Positions 1-7,832 of a stretch of 64,000 nucleotides of DNA are shown piece after piece; within the stretch, counting starts at the first letter, position 1, and each line of letters opens with the position of its first letter. The position numbers and the translations under genes are program-made. The stretch spans positions 1 through 64,000 of the forward strand of contig CAZUJF010000017.1 of the NCBI GenBank assembly GCA_964619955.1, given 5' to 3'. The stretch comes from JACQFK01 sp964619955 (GTDB lineage: Bacteria > Planctomycetota > MHYJ01 > JACPRB01). The notes below the pieces were generated by a model. The model was given only the letters and a program-made list of their open reading frames with translations. It was not told where the DNA came from and made no database searches.

Positions 1-631
1 GGTCGCCGCAGGCGATCAGCGTGTTGCCGTCCGGAAGCCTGGCCACGCTGTGCGGTCCGCCGGGAGCGGGGATCTCGCGGAGCTTCCGTCCCTGGGGGTC
101 GTACTCCCGCACGACCTGCTCGTCATAATGGGCGGCAAGGTAGTTGCCGGAGGGCAGGACGCGCGCGTTCCGGAGGTAGCCGTGGGCCCCGACGGCGCCC
201 TCGGGGAGCAGCCGGACCTCCTTCACGATCCCGCCGTCCGGCGCCAGCTCCAGAAAGCGGGCGCCCGTGCATTCCCCCACGAAGGTGTTCCCGTTCGGGA
301 GCCGCTGGCACGCATAGACCTCGCTCTTCGTCGCGTATTCGAACACGATCTTCTTTTCCCGGGTGACCTCGCGCACGCCGCGCCCCGTGGTGAAGAGCAG
401 ATTGCCGTTCGGGAGGACCCAGAGGTCGTTGCAGGCGCCGGACGGGAACTCCCATTCGGCCCGGCCGTCGGCGGAGACGATGAAGACCTTTCCCTGCGTG
501 TAGTCGGCGCAGGCGAAGCGGTGCCCCGGCTTGGCGGCCGCCCCGGGTTCGGCGGCCTGGCCCGCCGCGAGCGTCGCCGTCGCGATCCAGGCGGCCGCGG
601 CGCGCCACGCCGCCATCGTTGCGTTCGTCAT
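1..631 (-). CDS. Secreted beta-propeller protein, partial
   Basis: The reading frame opens at an ATG (629-631) and is still open at base 1, so the C-terminus lies outside the window. The start MTNATMAAWRAAAAW is followed by a hydrophobic stretch, suggesting export. The rest shows repeated blade-like units of the type LPNGNLLF, RLPNGNTFVGE and VLPSGNYLAA, each with a conserved Gly-Asn turn. This is the pattern of PQQ-like or SMP-30/NHL-type propellers common in planctomycete secretomes. I see no catalytic residues that fix a reaction. It lies 42 bases downstream of the HlyD-type gene on the same strand, so the two are probably co-transcribed. Confidence 0.7.
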   Translation of the reverse strand, partial: MTNATMAAWRAAAAWIATATLAAGQAAEPGAAAKPGHRFACADYTQGKVFIVSADGRAEWEFPSGACNDLWVLPNGNLLFTTGRGVREVTREKKIVFEYATKSEVYACQRLPNGNTFVGECTGARFLELAPDGGIVKEVRLLPEGAVGAHGYLRNARVLPSGNYLAAHYDEQVVREYDPQGRKLREIPAPGGPHSVARLPDGNTLIACGD

Positions 632-673
632 GTCAGTCTCCTCGCAGTTCGGAAATCCCGCGTCCCGCCGGGA

Positions 674-2098
674 TCATTTCGGGACGACGACCTTCTCCCC
701 GGCCTCAAGGCCGCTGCGGATGCTGATCCGCTTGCCGTCCCCGCGGCCCGCCACGACCTCGCGCGGCTGCGCCTTGCCGTCCTTCTGGACCGTGACCGTC
801 GACTTCGGCCCGGCCGTCGAAACGGCGGCCGCGGGCACCAGCACGACGCCCTTGAGCTCCCGCCCCTTCAGCGTGACCCTGGCCTTCATGCCGGGGAGGA
901 GGCGGACGGGGGGCTCCTTGAAGTCGATGCGCGTCTCGAAAACGGCCCCGGGCCCGCGCATCACGGACGTCGGCGCCTTCGAGGCCAGCACGCCTTCCAG
1001 CTTCGCTTCCGGGTCCGCGAGCGGCAGCGCGGAGGCGCCCATGCCGGGGTGGATCTCGAAATAATCAGCCTCGGCGACGTCGGCCCGGACGCGGGTGGCG
1101 GCCCCGCAGACGGTGAGCAGCACCTGGCCGGCCTGGAGTTTTTCGCCGGGTTTGAGCGCGGCCTGGAGGGACTCGGCGGACCCCCACTGTCCCTGGAGGA
1201 AGGCGCCGTAGTACACGGTCCCGTCGAAGGGCGCCTTCCAGGGGAGGCGCTCCAGGTCGTGCCGCAGCTTCGCGAGCTGCTCCTCCTGCTGCTGCAGGGC
1301 GGCCCCGGTCTTGACCGCCTCGACCTCGCGCTGGATCTTCGAGAGGCTCTGCTGGCTTCGCAGCGTCTCGAGCGCGGCGCGGGCGGCCGCGGCCGCCTGT
1401 TTCAGCTGGTTGAGCTGCTGGGGGAAGCGCACCGTCTTCACCAGCTTCGCCTCCTCGCGCTGCATGCGGAGGAAGGTCTCGGCCCGCTCCATCTGGCGCC
1501 GCGTGCGCCGCACGACGATCTCGGAGGTGGCGTTCGTGAGCTCCTCGGTCTTGTACATCTTCAGCAGCTGGTCGAGCTCCTCCTTCTGGTCGGCGACGCC
1601 CTCCTCGGCGTAGCGCACGAGCAGGTCGGCGTTCTCGAGCTGGTGCTTTCCTTCGACCTCGGCGTAGATCTTCAGCTGGGTTTCGGCGTCGCGCAGCGCG
1701 GTCTCGGCCTGCGCGAGCGCCAGGGCGTCCCCGCGGGCCGCCAGGTCCAGGTCGCCGCGCGCTTTTTCGGCGGCGGCGCGGGCGCCGCGGACCTCGTTCT
1801 CCGCGGCGGCGATCAGGCGCTCGATCGGCGTCCGGTCGACGGAGAGGAGCAGGTCGCCCTTCTTGACGGCGGCGCCGTGGCCGGCGGCGGCCGTCACGAG
1901 GAGCTCCCCGGCGAAGGCCTCGAACTGCGCCTTGAACTCGCGGCTCTCGACGGGTTCGTAGTGGCCCTCGAGTTCGAAGACGGGGGTGAGGTCGCCCCGG
2001 ACGGCGGCGACGCTCTCGTCGGCGGCGGGTTCGGGCGCCTTGTCCTGCGGGGCGGCGGCCAGGAGCAGGAGCGCGGCGAGCAGGTGGGTCTGGGACAT
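674..2098 (-). CDS. HlyD/RND-type periplasmic adaptor (membrane fusion protein)
   Basis: A 474-residue protein starting MSQTHLLAALLLL, with a GGAGG ribosome-binding site just upstream; longer in-frame starts exist but lack one. A signal peptide is followed by a lipoyl/barrel-sandwich half (about residues 50-95), a long Ala/Glu/Gln-rich coiled-coil hairpin (about 100-300), the second barrel half (PFDGTVYYGAF) and beta-barrel and membrane-proximal parts ending GLEAGEKVVVPK. These proteins bridge inner-membrane pumps to an outer-membrane channel, but no pump gene is visible here; the partner may lie beyond base 1. A good -10 box (TACAAT, 2122-2127, minus strand) precedes it, with no clear -35. 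Confidence 0.85.
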   Translation of the reverse strand: MSQTHLLAALLLLAAAPQDKAPEPAADESVAAVRGDLTPVFELEGHYEPVESREFKAQFEAFAGELLVTAAAGHGAAVKKGDLLLSVDRTPIERLIAAAENEVRGARAAAEKARGDLDLAARGDALALAQAETALRDAETQLKIYAEVEGKHQLENADLLVRYAEEGVADQKEELDQLLKMYKTEELTNATSEIVVRRTRRQMERAETFLRMQREEAKLVKTVRFPQQLNQLKQAAAAARAALETLRSQQSLSKIQREVEAVKTGAALQQQEEQLAKLRHDLERLPWKAPFDGTVYYGAFLQGQWGSAESLQAALKPGEKLQAGQVLLTVCGAATRVRADVAEADYFEIHPGMGASALPLADPEAKLEGVLASKAPTSVMRGPGAVFETRIDFKEPPVRLLPGMKARVTLKGRELKGVVLVPAAAVSTAGPKSTVTVQKDGKAQPREVVAGRGDGKRISIRSGLEAGEKVVVPK

Positions 2099-2171
2099 GC
2101 TTCCTCCGTTTCGACCCGGCGATTGTAGCACCGGTCCGCCCGGCTTGACACGCTTCCTCCGAAGCGGGACC

Positions 2172-2888
2172 ATGCCCCGCCTCATGATCGACACGCGCCT
2201 GGCGGGGAAGACCGCGCTGGTGACCGGGGGCTCCCGGGGCATCGGGCTGGAGATCGTCCGCCGCCTGTATCACGCCGGGGCGCGGGTCGTCGTCTGCGGC
2301 CGCAGCCCGAAATCCCTGCTCGCGGCCGCGAAGTCCGTGGGCGAGATCGTCTGCGTGGCCGCCGACGTGCGCCGCGACGCGAAGAAGCTCTTCAGGTCCG
2401 TCGACCGCCTGGACGTCCTCGTGAACAACGCGGGCGGCATGGAGCACGCGCGGGACTTCGCCCGCACGCCGCTCGAGGCGTGGCGGAGCACGTTCGAGCT
2501 CAATCTCTTCAGCGCCGTCGGGGTCACGCAGGCGGCGCTCCCGCTGCTCCGCAAATCGCGCGGCTGCGTGGTGAACATCGCGAGCGACGTCGGACGGAGG
2601 CCCTTCCACATGGGCCCGGACTACTGCGCGGCGAAGGCGGCCCTCATCAATCTCACGCGCTATCTCGCGAAGGAACTCGCCCCCGTCCGCGTGAACGCGG
2701 TCTGCCCGGGTCCGGTGGATACGGGCACCTGGTCGCCGCGTGCGATCCGGGAGGCGGCGGCGCGCACGCTGCTCGGCCGCACCGGCAGGGCCGGGGACGT
2801 GGCCGACGCGGTGCTCTTCGCGGCGACCTGCGGCTTTCTCAACGGGGCCGTCTGCGGCGTGGACGGCGGCGCGGTGAGGTCCCCATGA
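2172..2888 (+). CDS. SDR-family oxidoreductase
   Basis: A 238-residue classical short-chain dehydrogenase. It shows the Rossmann NAD(P) motif TGGSRGIG near residue 20, the NNAG motif, and the catalytic Ser and Tyr-x3-Lys (YCAAKAA), followed by the PGPV turn. The substrate cannot be read from the sequence; FabG-like or sugar/polyol oxidation are both possible. The ATG at 2172 is used here; a second ATG at 2184 is possible. It is the first gene of a run of overlapping plus-strand genes, and its TGA overlaps the ATG of a second SDR, so the two may form a heteromeric enzyme or catalyse consecutive steps. Confidence 0.85.
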   Translation: MPRLMIDTRLAGKTALVTGGSRGIGLEIVRRLYHAGARVVVCGRSPKSLLAAAKSVGEIVCVAADVRRDAKKLFRSVDRLDVLVNNAGGMEHARDFARTPLEAWRSTFELNLFSAVGVTQAALPLLRKSRGCVVNIASDVGRRPFHMGPDYCAAKAALINLTRYLAKELAPVRVNAVCPGPVDTGTWSPRAIREAAARTLLGRTGRAGDVADAVLFAATCGFLNGAVCGVDGGAVRSP

Positions 2889-3616
2889 AGCATCCCTTCA
2901 AGGCGCCCGTCCCGACCCTGAACTTCGCGGGCCAGGGCGTGCTGGTCACGGGCGCCTCCCGCGGGATCGGCGCGGCCGTCGCCCGCGCGTTTCGGGAGGC
3001 GGGCGCGCGCGTCGCGCTGAACTGCCGCTCGCCCCTGAAGGGGGCGGAAGGCGTCGTCGTCCGGGGGGACGTCTCGAAACACGCCGACCGCATCGTCGCG
3101 GAGGCGGCGCGCCGGCTGGGCCGCCTGGACGTGCTCGTGAACAACGCGGGCGTTTCGGATCCGAAGGCGTGGACCGACGACCTGGACGCCGTGAGCGACG
3201 GACTCTGGGACCGCGTGATGGAGACCGACCTGCGCGGGACCTTCCGCTGCTGCCGGGCCGCCGCCCGCGTGATGAAGGCCGGCGCGATCGTCAACGTCAC
3301 GTCGATCCCGGCGCTGACGGGCGAGCGCGAGGGCATCGTCTATTCGATCGCCAAGGCGGGCGTGTTGGGGATGACGAAATCCCTCGCGATGCTGCTGGCT
3401 CCGCGGATCCGCGTCAACGCGATGGCGCTCGGATCGATCGCGACCGGATGGACGGACTGGCTCCCGCCGAAAACGCGGAAGTCCTACGAGGTCTCCATCC
3501 CGCTGGGCCGCTTCGGACGTCCCGAAGAAGTCGCGCAGCTCGCGCTGTTCCTGGCGGGCAACGGCAACGTGACGGGGCAGACCTACGTGCTCGACGGCGG
3601 GGAGGCCCGGGTCTGA
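2885..3616 (+). CDS. SDR-family oxidoreductase (second of a pair)
   Basis: A 243-residue classical SDR with TGASRGIG (cofactor), NNAGVS, and an active site with Ser in NVTSIPALTG and Tyr-x3-Lys in YSIAKAG. The usual PG after the active site is replaced by ALGSIATGW, as in some FabG-like relatives. The start ATG overlaps the stop of the upstream SDR by four bases, so the pair is translationally coupled. The two proteins are diverged from each other and are not a recent tandem duplication. Whether they act in queuosine, NAD or another pathway encoded downstream is unknown; the link is only operon position. Confidence 0.85.
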   Translation: MKHPFKAPVPTLNFAGQGVLVTGASRGIGAAVARAFREAGARVALNCRSPLKGAEGVVVRGDVSKHADRIVAEAARRLGRLDVLVNNAGVSDPKAWTDDLDAVSDGLWDRVMETDLRGTFRCCRAAARVMKAGAIVNVTSIPALTGEREGIVYSIAKAGVLGMTKSLAMLLAPRIRVNAMALGSIATGWTDWLPPKTRKSYEVSIPLGRFGRPEEVAQLALFLAGNGNVTGQTYVLDGGEARV

Positions 3617-4173
3617 AGCGGGCGCTGGTGCTCGTCTCGGGCGGCATCGACTCGGCGACGGCCCTCGAATGGGCGCGGCGGCGCTGGCGCGTGACGGCGC
3701 TGGCCTACGAGATCTCGGGACGGCCGAAAGGGGAGCGCCGGGCCTGCGCGGCGCTCTGCCGCCGGGCGGGCGTGGAACTCATCCGTCTCCCGCTGCGCTT
3801 CCTGAAGCCGCGCGCCTCGGGCTACGTGCCCGCGCGCAACCTCGTCTACCACGCCATCGCGCTTTCCGTCGCGGAGGAACTCGGCGCCGTCGCGGTGGTG
3901 GCGGGCCACAACCGGAGCGACGCCGGATACTTCGAGGATGCGCGCCCGGTCTTCTTCCGCCGCCTCGAGCGTCTCAACGGCGGCCCGAAGATCGTCCTGC
4001 CGTTTCGGCGGCTGACGGATGCCGGGGTGATCCGCCTCGCGCAGCGGCTCGGCGCCCCCCTGGAGCTGACCTGGAGCTGCTACCGCGACGGGAGCCGTCC
4101 CTGCCGCCGTTGCGCCGCCTGCCGCGGACGGATAAAATCATTCCGTCAGCTAGGAATCGAGGATCCGTCATGA
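3613..4173 (+). CDS. queC: 7-cyano-7-deazaguanine synthase-like (QueC/ExsB family)
   Basis: ATP-dependent enzyme that converts 7-carboxy-7-deazaguanine to preQ0 in queuosine synthesis. The N-terminus reads KRALVLVSGGIDSATA, where SGGIDS is the PP-loop that binds ATP. The C-terminus has the QueC zinc site, four Cys in WSCYRDGSRPCRRCAAC. At 186 residues it is shorter than usual (about 220-230). The best start is a CTG at 3613 that overlaps the preceding TGA (CTGA), because it gives the family-typical Lys-Arg before the strand; the only nearby standard codon, GTG at 3628, would cut into that strand. QueD follows with a four-base overlap, which supports the call. Confidence 0.85.
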   Translation: MKRALVLVSGGIDSATALEWARRRWRVTALAYEISGRPKGERRACAALCRRAGVELIRLPLRFLKPRASGYVPARNLVYHAIALSVAEELGAVAVVAGHNRSDAGYFEDARPVFFRRLERLNGGPKIVLPFRRLTDAGVIRLAQRLGAPLELTWSCYRDGSRPCRRCAACRGRIKSFRQLGIEDPS

Positions 4174-4601
4174 AAGTCTGCGTCATCGACCACTTCGACA
4201 GCATGCACCTGCTGCCCGGCCATCCCAAGTGCGGGGTGCCGCACGGCCACACGTACAAGGTGGAGGTGGTCGCCGAGGGGCCCATGGTCAACGGCATGGT
4301 CATCGACTTCGACCACCTGAAGAAGGCGATGAAGGAGGCGATGAAGATCCTGGATCACACCGACCTCAACCGCATCCTCCCCGTGCCGTCGGTGGAATAC
4401 GTCTGCCTCGAGCTCCTGCGCCTGCTCAAGGAGCGCCGCGTGACGCAGAAGCTCACGCTGAAGATCTGGGAGGGCGACGGCAAGTGGGCGGAGGTCGAGG
4501 AAAGCCCCGAGACGCTCGCCCACGCGAAGGTCGCCGTCGAGGAGGCCCGCAAGCTGGCCGAGGCCGTCCAGGCCAAGGCCTGCTCCGTGGGGGGGCATTG
4601 A
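4170..4601 (+). CDS. queD: 6-carboxytetrahydropterin synthase (QueD/PTPS family)
   Basis: A 143-residue QueD-type enzyme that makes 6-carboxy-5,6,7,8-tetrahydropterin from dihydroneopterin triphosphate, the first committed step to preQ0. Zinc-ligand histidines are visible as HL near residue 14 and the HGH pair (PHGHTYKVEV) near residue 30, with the catalytic Cys just before it (PKCGVPHGH). VIDFDHLKK and LDHTDLN are further family motifs. It overlaps queC by four bases. QueE and GTP cyclohydrolase are not in the window. The last 25 residues are an Ala/Glu/Lys-rich helix beyond the core. Confidence 0.92.
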   Translation: MKVCVIDHFDSMHLLPGHPKCGVPHGHTYKVEVVAEGPMVNGMVIDFDHLKKAMKEAMKILDHTDLNRILPVPSVEYVCLELLRLLKERRVTQKLTLKIWEGDGKWAEVEESPETLAHAKVAVEEARKLAEAVQAKACSVGGH

Positions 4602-5566
4602 CGACCCATACCGACCAGGCCGCCCTGATCCGGGACATCCTGCGGCTCAAGAAGGAGCGGCAGGCGGTGATCCTCTCGCACAACTACCAGCGGGGGGAGC
4701 TGCAGGACCTGGCGGACTTCACGGGGGATTCCCTCGGCCTCACGCAGGCGGCCGCGAAGACGCAGGCGAAGGTCATCGTCTTCTGCGGCGTGCACTTCAT
4801 GGCCGAGACGGCGGCCATCATGAATCCGGACAAGCTCGTGCTCATCCCGGACAAGGAGGCGGGCTGTTCGCTCGCGTCCATGATCTCCGGCGAATCCCTG
4901 CGCCGCTGGAAGGCGGAGCATCCCGGCGCCGTGGTGGTCTCCTACATCAACTGCACGGCCGACGTGAAGGCAGAGAGCGACTACATCTGCACCTCGACGA
5001 ACGCGCTGAAGATCGTCGAGGCGGTGCCGAAGGACCGCGAGATCCTCTTCTGCCCCGACCAGTTCCTGGGGACCTACATCCAGGAGCGGTCGGGACGGAA
5101 GATGCACCTCTGGCCCGGCTATTGCCACGTGCACAACAAGATCGACACGGGAAAGATCCGGCAGCTCAAGGACGAGCATCCGAAGGCGAAGTTCGTCATG
5201 CATCCGGAGTGCGGCTGCCTCACGTCCTGCATGCCGCTGGCCGACAAGGTGCTCTCGACCGAGGGCATCCTGAAGCACTGCAAGGAGTCCCCCGACCCCG
5301 AGTTCATCGTGGGGACGGAGGTCGGCATCCTGCACCGCCTGGCGAAGGAGAGCCCGGCGAAGGTCTTCTTCCCGGCGGCGGAGGAGGCCAGCTGCGAGTT
5401 CATGAAGCTCAACACGCTCGAGAAGCTGCTCTGGTCGCTCGAGGATCTGGAATACAAGGTCGTGGTGCCCGAGGAGATCGCCCGGAGGGGCCGCCTGGCG
5501 ATCCAGCGCATGCTCGAGATCAGCGATCCGGGGGCCTACGCGCACAGAACGACGCCGGTGGATTAG
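4598..5566 (+). CDS. nadA: Quinolinate synthase A
   Basis: A 322-residue NadA that condenses iminoaspartate with dihydroxyacetone phosphate to quinolinate in de novo NAD synthesis, using a [4Fe-4S] cluster. Family motifs are ILSHNYQ, DSLGLTQ, VFCGVHFMAETA, CTSTNA, MHPECGC and GTEVGILHR. The likely cluster cysteines are those in CGVHFMAE, WPGYCHVH and EASCEFMK. The start is a TTG at 4598 overlapping the queD stop (aTTGA), as no ATG fits without losing conserved N-terminal sequence. nadB and nadC are not next to it. The length is typical. Confidence 0.95.
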   Translation: MTTHTDQAALIRDILRLKKERQAVILSHNYQRGELQDLADFTGDSLGLTQAAAKTQAKVIVFCGVHFMAETAAIMNPDKLVLIPDKEAGCSLASMISGESLRRWKAEHPGAVVVSYINCTADVKAESDYICTSTNALKIVEAVPKDREILFCPDQFLGTYIQERSGRKMHLWPGYCHVHNKIDTGKIRQLKDEHPKAKFVMHPECGCLTSCMPLADKVLSTEGILKHCKESPDPEFIVGTEVGILHRLAKESPAKVFFPAAEEASCEFMKLNTLEKLLWSLEDLEYKVVVPEEIARRGRLAIQRMLEISDPGAYAHRTTPVD

Positions 5567-5580
5567 GTTCGGGAGGAAAC

Positions 5581-5952
5581 ATGATCGACAAACTCGGCAG
5601 CGAGATGAAGGATTACGCGCCGCTCCTGGTGCGGCTGGGGCTGGCGTTCATCTTCGTCTTGCAGGGGGCGATGGGCGTCAAGGGGCTCTCGCACGCCGGC
5701 ACGATGGAGATCGTGACGACGCTGGTGACGCTGCTGGGCGGGCTGTTCCTGTTCATCGGCTTCATGACCCAGTGGGCGGGCTTCGCGCTCGCCGCGCTCA
5801 TGAGCTGGAACATCGCGAACGGGCCGAAGCTCGACGCCTTCGTGGATCCGCGGCAGCAGATCATGCTGGCTCTCGTGACCCTGAGCCTGGTGGCCTGGAT
5901 GCTCGGCGGGGGGCGCATGAGCCTCGACGAGAAGATGAAGAAGAAGTCCTGA
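5581..5952 (+). CDS. DoxX-family membrane protein
   Basis: A 123-residue protein with four hydrophobic segments, starting with LLVRLGLAFIFVLQGAMG, the DoxX-like first helix. A clear GGGAGG ribosome-binding site lies just upstream of the ATG. DoxX-type proteins are small quinone- or redox-linked membrane proteins; a specific reaction cannot be assigned. It sits between nadA and the MocA-like gene on the same strand, with 14 bases and 3 bases of spacing. The short tail DEKMKKKS is strongly basic and probably cytoplasmic. Confidence 0.75.
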   Translation: MIDKLGSEMKDYAPLLVRLGLAFIFVLQGAMGVKGLSHAGTMEIVTTLVTLLGGLFLFIGFMTQWAGFALAALMSWNIANGPKLDAFVDPRQQIMLALVTLSLVAWMLGGGRMSLDEKMKKKS

Positions 5953-5955
5953 CCC

Positions 5956-6534
5956 TTGATCCCCATCATCCTGGCGGCGGGCGCCTCGACCCGGATGGGG
6001 CGCTCCAAGGCGCTCCTGGACTTCGACGGCCGCACGGCCCTCGAGCGGGTGCTGGAGACGTATGCCGGCCTCGCGCCCGTCGTCGTTCTGGGGCCCGATC
6101 ACGCGGACGTGCGGGCGCGGGTCGATTTGTCCGGGATCCGGGTCGCCCTTAACCCGGATCCGGCGAGCGGCCAGACGGAAAGCCTGAAGGCCGGACTGAG
6201 GCTCCTGCCCGCGGGGGAGGACTTCCTTTTCCAGCCGGTCGACTTCGTCCTGATCCGCCCCGCCGAGCTGCGGCGCCTGATCGAGGCGTTCCGGGATCCC
6301 GCGGTTTCGGTGTGCGTCCCCTCCCACGCGCGGCGCCGGGGGCATCCCGTGCTCTGCCGGGCCCCGATCGCGGACGAGCTGCTCGCGCTGCCCGCGGGGG
6401 CGAGCGCCCGCGAGGTGCTCTTCGCTCATTCCGATCGGGTGCGGCACGTGGAGGAGCCTTCGCCGCGCGTAGTGATGGACATGGACACGCCCGCCGACTA
6501 CGCTCGCTGCCTGGAGGTGTTCCGCGCCCCATGA
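5956..6534 (+). CDS. mocA: MobA-like NTP transferase (MocA-type molybdenum cofactor transferase)
   Basis: A 192-residue nucleotidyltransferase starting at TTG, with the signature PIILAAGASTRMGRSKALL. This is the GTP/CTP-binding loop of the MobA/MocA family, which attaches GMP or CMP to molybdopterin. The middle carries FLFQPVDFVLI in place of the usual QPVD metal-site strand. The neighbour, overlapping by four bases, is xdhC, and the mocA-xdhC pairing is typical of maturation of xanthine-dehydrogenase-like molybdenum hydroxylases, so CMP transfer is the better guess. No molybdenum hydroxylase gene is in this stretch; the only molybdoenzyme in the window is NasA at the far end. Confidence 0.75.
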   Translation: MIPIILAAGASTRMGRSKALLDFDGRTALERVLETYAGLAPVVVLGPDHADVRARVDLSGIRVALNPDPASGQTESLKAGLRLLPAGEDFLFQPVDFVLIRPAELRRLIEAFRDPAVSVCVPSHARRRGHPVLCRAPIADELLALPAGASAREVLFAHSDRVRHVEEPSPRVVMDMDTPADYARCLEVFRAP

Positions 6535-7337
6535 GAGCCCTGCAGCAGAAGATCCTGGAGCTGATCGACGCGGGCCGCGCGTTCGCCGTCGCGACGGTCG
6601 CCGAGGCGAAGGGCAGCGTCCCGGGCAAGCCGGGGTCCAAGCTGGTGCTCGGCGAGGACGGCCGCTGCTTCGGCACGGTCGGCGGCGCGGGGCTCGAGGA
6701 GAAGGTCAAGGGGCTCTGCCGGAAGGCGCTCGAGGATCGAAGGGGCGGCCTCGCCTCCTTCGACCTCATGCACTACAAGGAGGGCGCGCTCGACAGCCTG
6801 TGCGGCGGCAGCGTCCGCATCCTGGTCGAGTACCACGCCGCGCCGCCCCGCCTGTTGATCTGCGGCGGGGGGCACTGCGGACTCGAGATCGCGAAACTCT
6901 GCGACGGGCTGGACTACGCGTATGCCGTGCTCGACGACCGCGCGGAATATGCGGCGGCGTCGCGTTTCCCCGGCGCGCGGCGCGTGATCCACGCGACGCC
7001 CGAACAATTCTTCGAACGCGAGGATCCCGCCGCCTACAGCCACGTCGTGCTGGTCGGCTGGTCGCACAAGATCGACACCGAGCTGCTGTTCCACCTGGTG
7101 CGGCGTTTCCCGCGCTGGATCGGCGTCATCTCCTCGAAGGCCAAGCGAGGGGAGATGTTCCGCCGCCTCAAGGCCCGGGGCGTCGCGGAGGAGGAGCTGG
7201 CGCGGATCCACGCGCCGGTCGGCCTGTCCATCGGGGCGGAGACGCCCGCGGAGATCGCCGTCAGCATCCTCGCCCAGATCGTCGCGGACGTGAAGGGCTG
7301 CCGCGTCGAGGCGGCCGTGCCGACGGAGCGGGCATGA
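6531..7337 (+). CDS. xdhC: XdhC/CoxI-family molybdoenzyme maturation protein
   Basis: A 268-residue XdhC-type protein. The N-terminal XdhC_CoxI domain shows FAVATVAEAKGSVPGKPGSK and GTVGGAGLEEKV. The C-terminal Rossmann domain starts LLICGGGHCGLEIAKLCD and includes HVVLVGWSHKIDTELL. XdhC proteins bind molybdenum cofactor and help its sulfuration and insertion into molybdenum hydroxylases. The gene overlaps the MocA-like gene upstream and the UxxC selenoprotein gene downstream by four bases each. In organisms with selenium-dependent molybdenum hydroxylases this family appears in their clusters, which makes the selenoprotein neighbour suggestive, though not proof. Confidence 0.85.
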   Translation: MRALQQKILELIDAGRAFAVATVAEAKGSVPGKPGSKLVLGEDGRCFGTVGGAGLEEKVKGLCRKALEDRRGGLASFDLMHYKEGALDSLCGGSVRILVEYHAAPPRLLICGGGHCGLEIAKLCDGLDYAYAVLDDRAEYAAASRFPGARRVIHATPEQFFEREDPAAYSHVVLVGWSHKIDTELLFHLVRRFPRWIGVISSKAKRGEMFRRLKARGVAEEELARIHAPVGLSIGAETPAEIAVSILAQIVADVKGCRVEAAVPTERA

Positions 7338-7792
7338 GCGCGCTGCTGCTCGCCGGCCTGCTGTCCCTCCAGGAGCCCGTGTCCTACGAGGGCCTGCGCT
7401 GGGTGGACGGCGCGCCCGCCGCGACGGGGACGCCGCGCCTGGTCCGCTGGTGGACGCAGGGCTGAGAGCTCTGCTCGGATTCCGCGCCCGTGCTGGCGCG
7501 GCTGGCGAAGAAGGCGGACGTCGTCGCCGTGTATCATCCCAAGCCGCCCAGGGACGTGACGCCCGAGCAGGTGAAGGCCTGGGCGAAGGAGATCGGCATG
7601 CCCGGCCGTCTCGCGATCGACCGCGACTGGGCGCTGCTCGACCGCTGGAAGCCCCCCCGGGAGCGCGCGTTCACCTCGCTCACGTTCCTGCTGGACGCGA
7701 AGGGGGTCGTCCGCTTCGTGCACCCGGGCGGGCGCCTCAGCGCCGAGGACGAGAAGGATCTCTCCCGCCGGATCGACGCGCTCGCGCAATAG
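7334..7792 (+). CDS. Thioredoxin-like selenoprotein with UxxC motif
   Basis: Read through the in-frame TGA at 7463-7465 as selenocysteine, this is one 152-residue protein. A short hydrophobic leader (MSALLLAGLLSL) is followed by WWTQG-U44-ELC47, which aligns with the redox CxxC of thioredoxin/TlpA-like folds, and then by typical thioredoxin strands (VVAVYHP, FTSLTFLLDAKGVVRF) and a cis-Pro-region-like segment. Codon use, frame and fold continue unbroken across the TGA, and the real stop is TAG. A 7-base-pair hairpin with its loop 23 bases after the TGA fits a bacterial SECIS. The protein is probably an exported thiol/selenol oxidoreductase. The ATG overlaps the xdhC stop. Confidence 0.85.
7482..7501 (+). 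promoter_or_regulatory. Bacterial SECIS hairpin of the UxxC selenoprotein
   Basis: CCGCGCC (7482-7488) pairs perfectly with GGCGCGG (7495-7501) around the loop CGTGCT. The loop begins 23 bases after the TGA, and its second base is G. These values fit the published bacterial SECIS rules (loop about 16-37 bases from UGA, G among the first two loop bases). The CU selenoprotein at 12907-13704 has the same loop sequence and spacing. Confidence 0.75.
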
Positions 7793-7832
7793 CGGCTGCG
7801 GAAGGCGGGGCCGTCCTGCCGATCTATTCCTG

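Noticed and set aside
2145..2150. TTGACA as promoter for the first SDR gene
   Set aside because: The matching -10 (about 17 bases on) is poor, so I did not call it.
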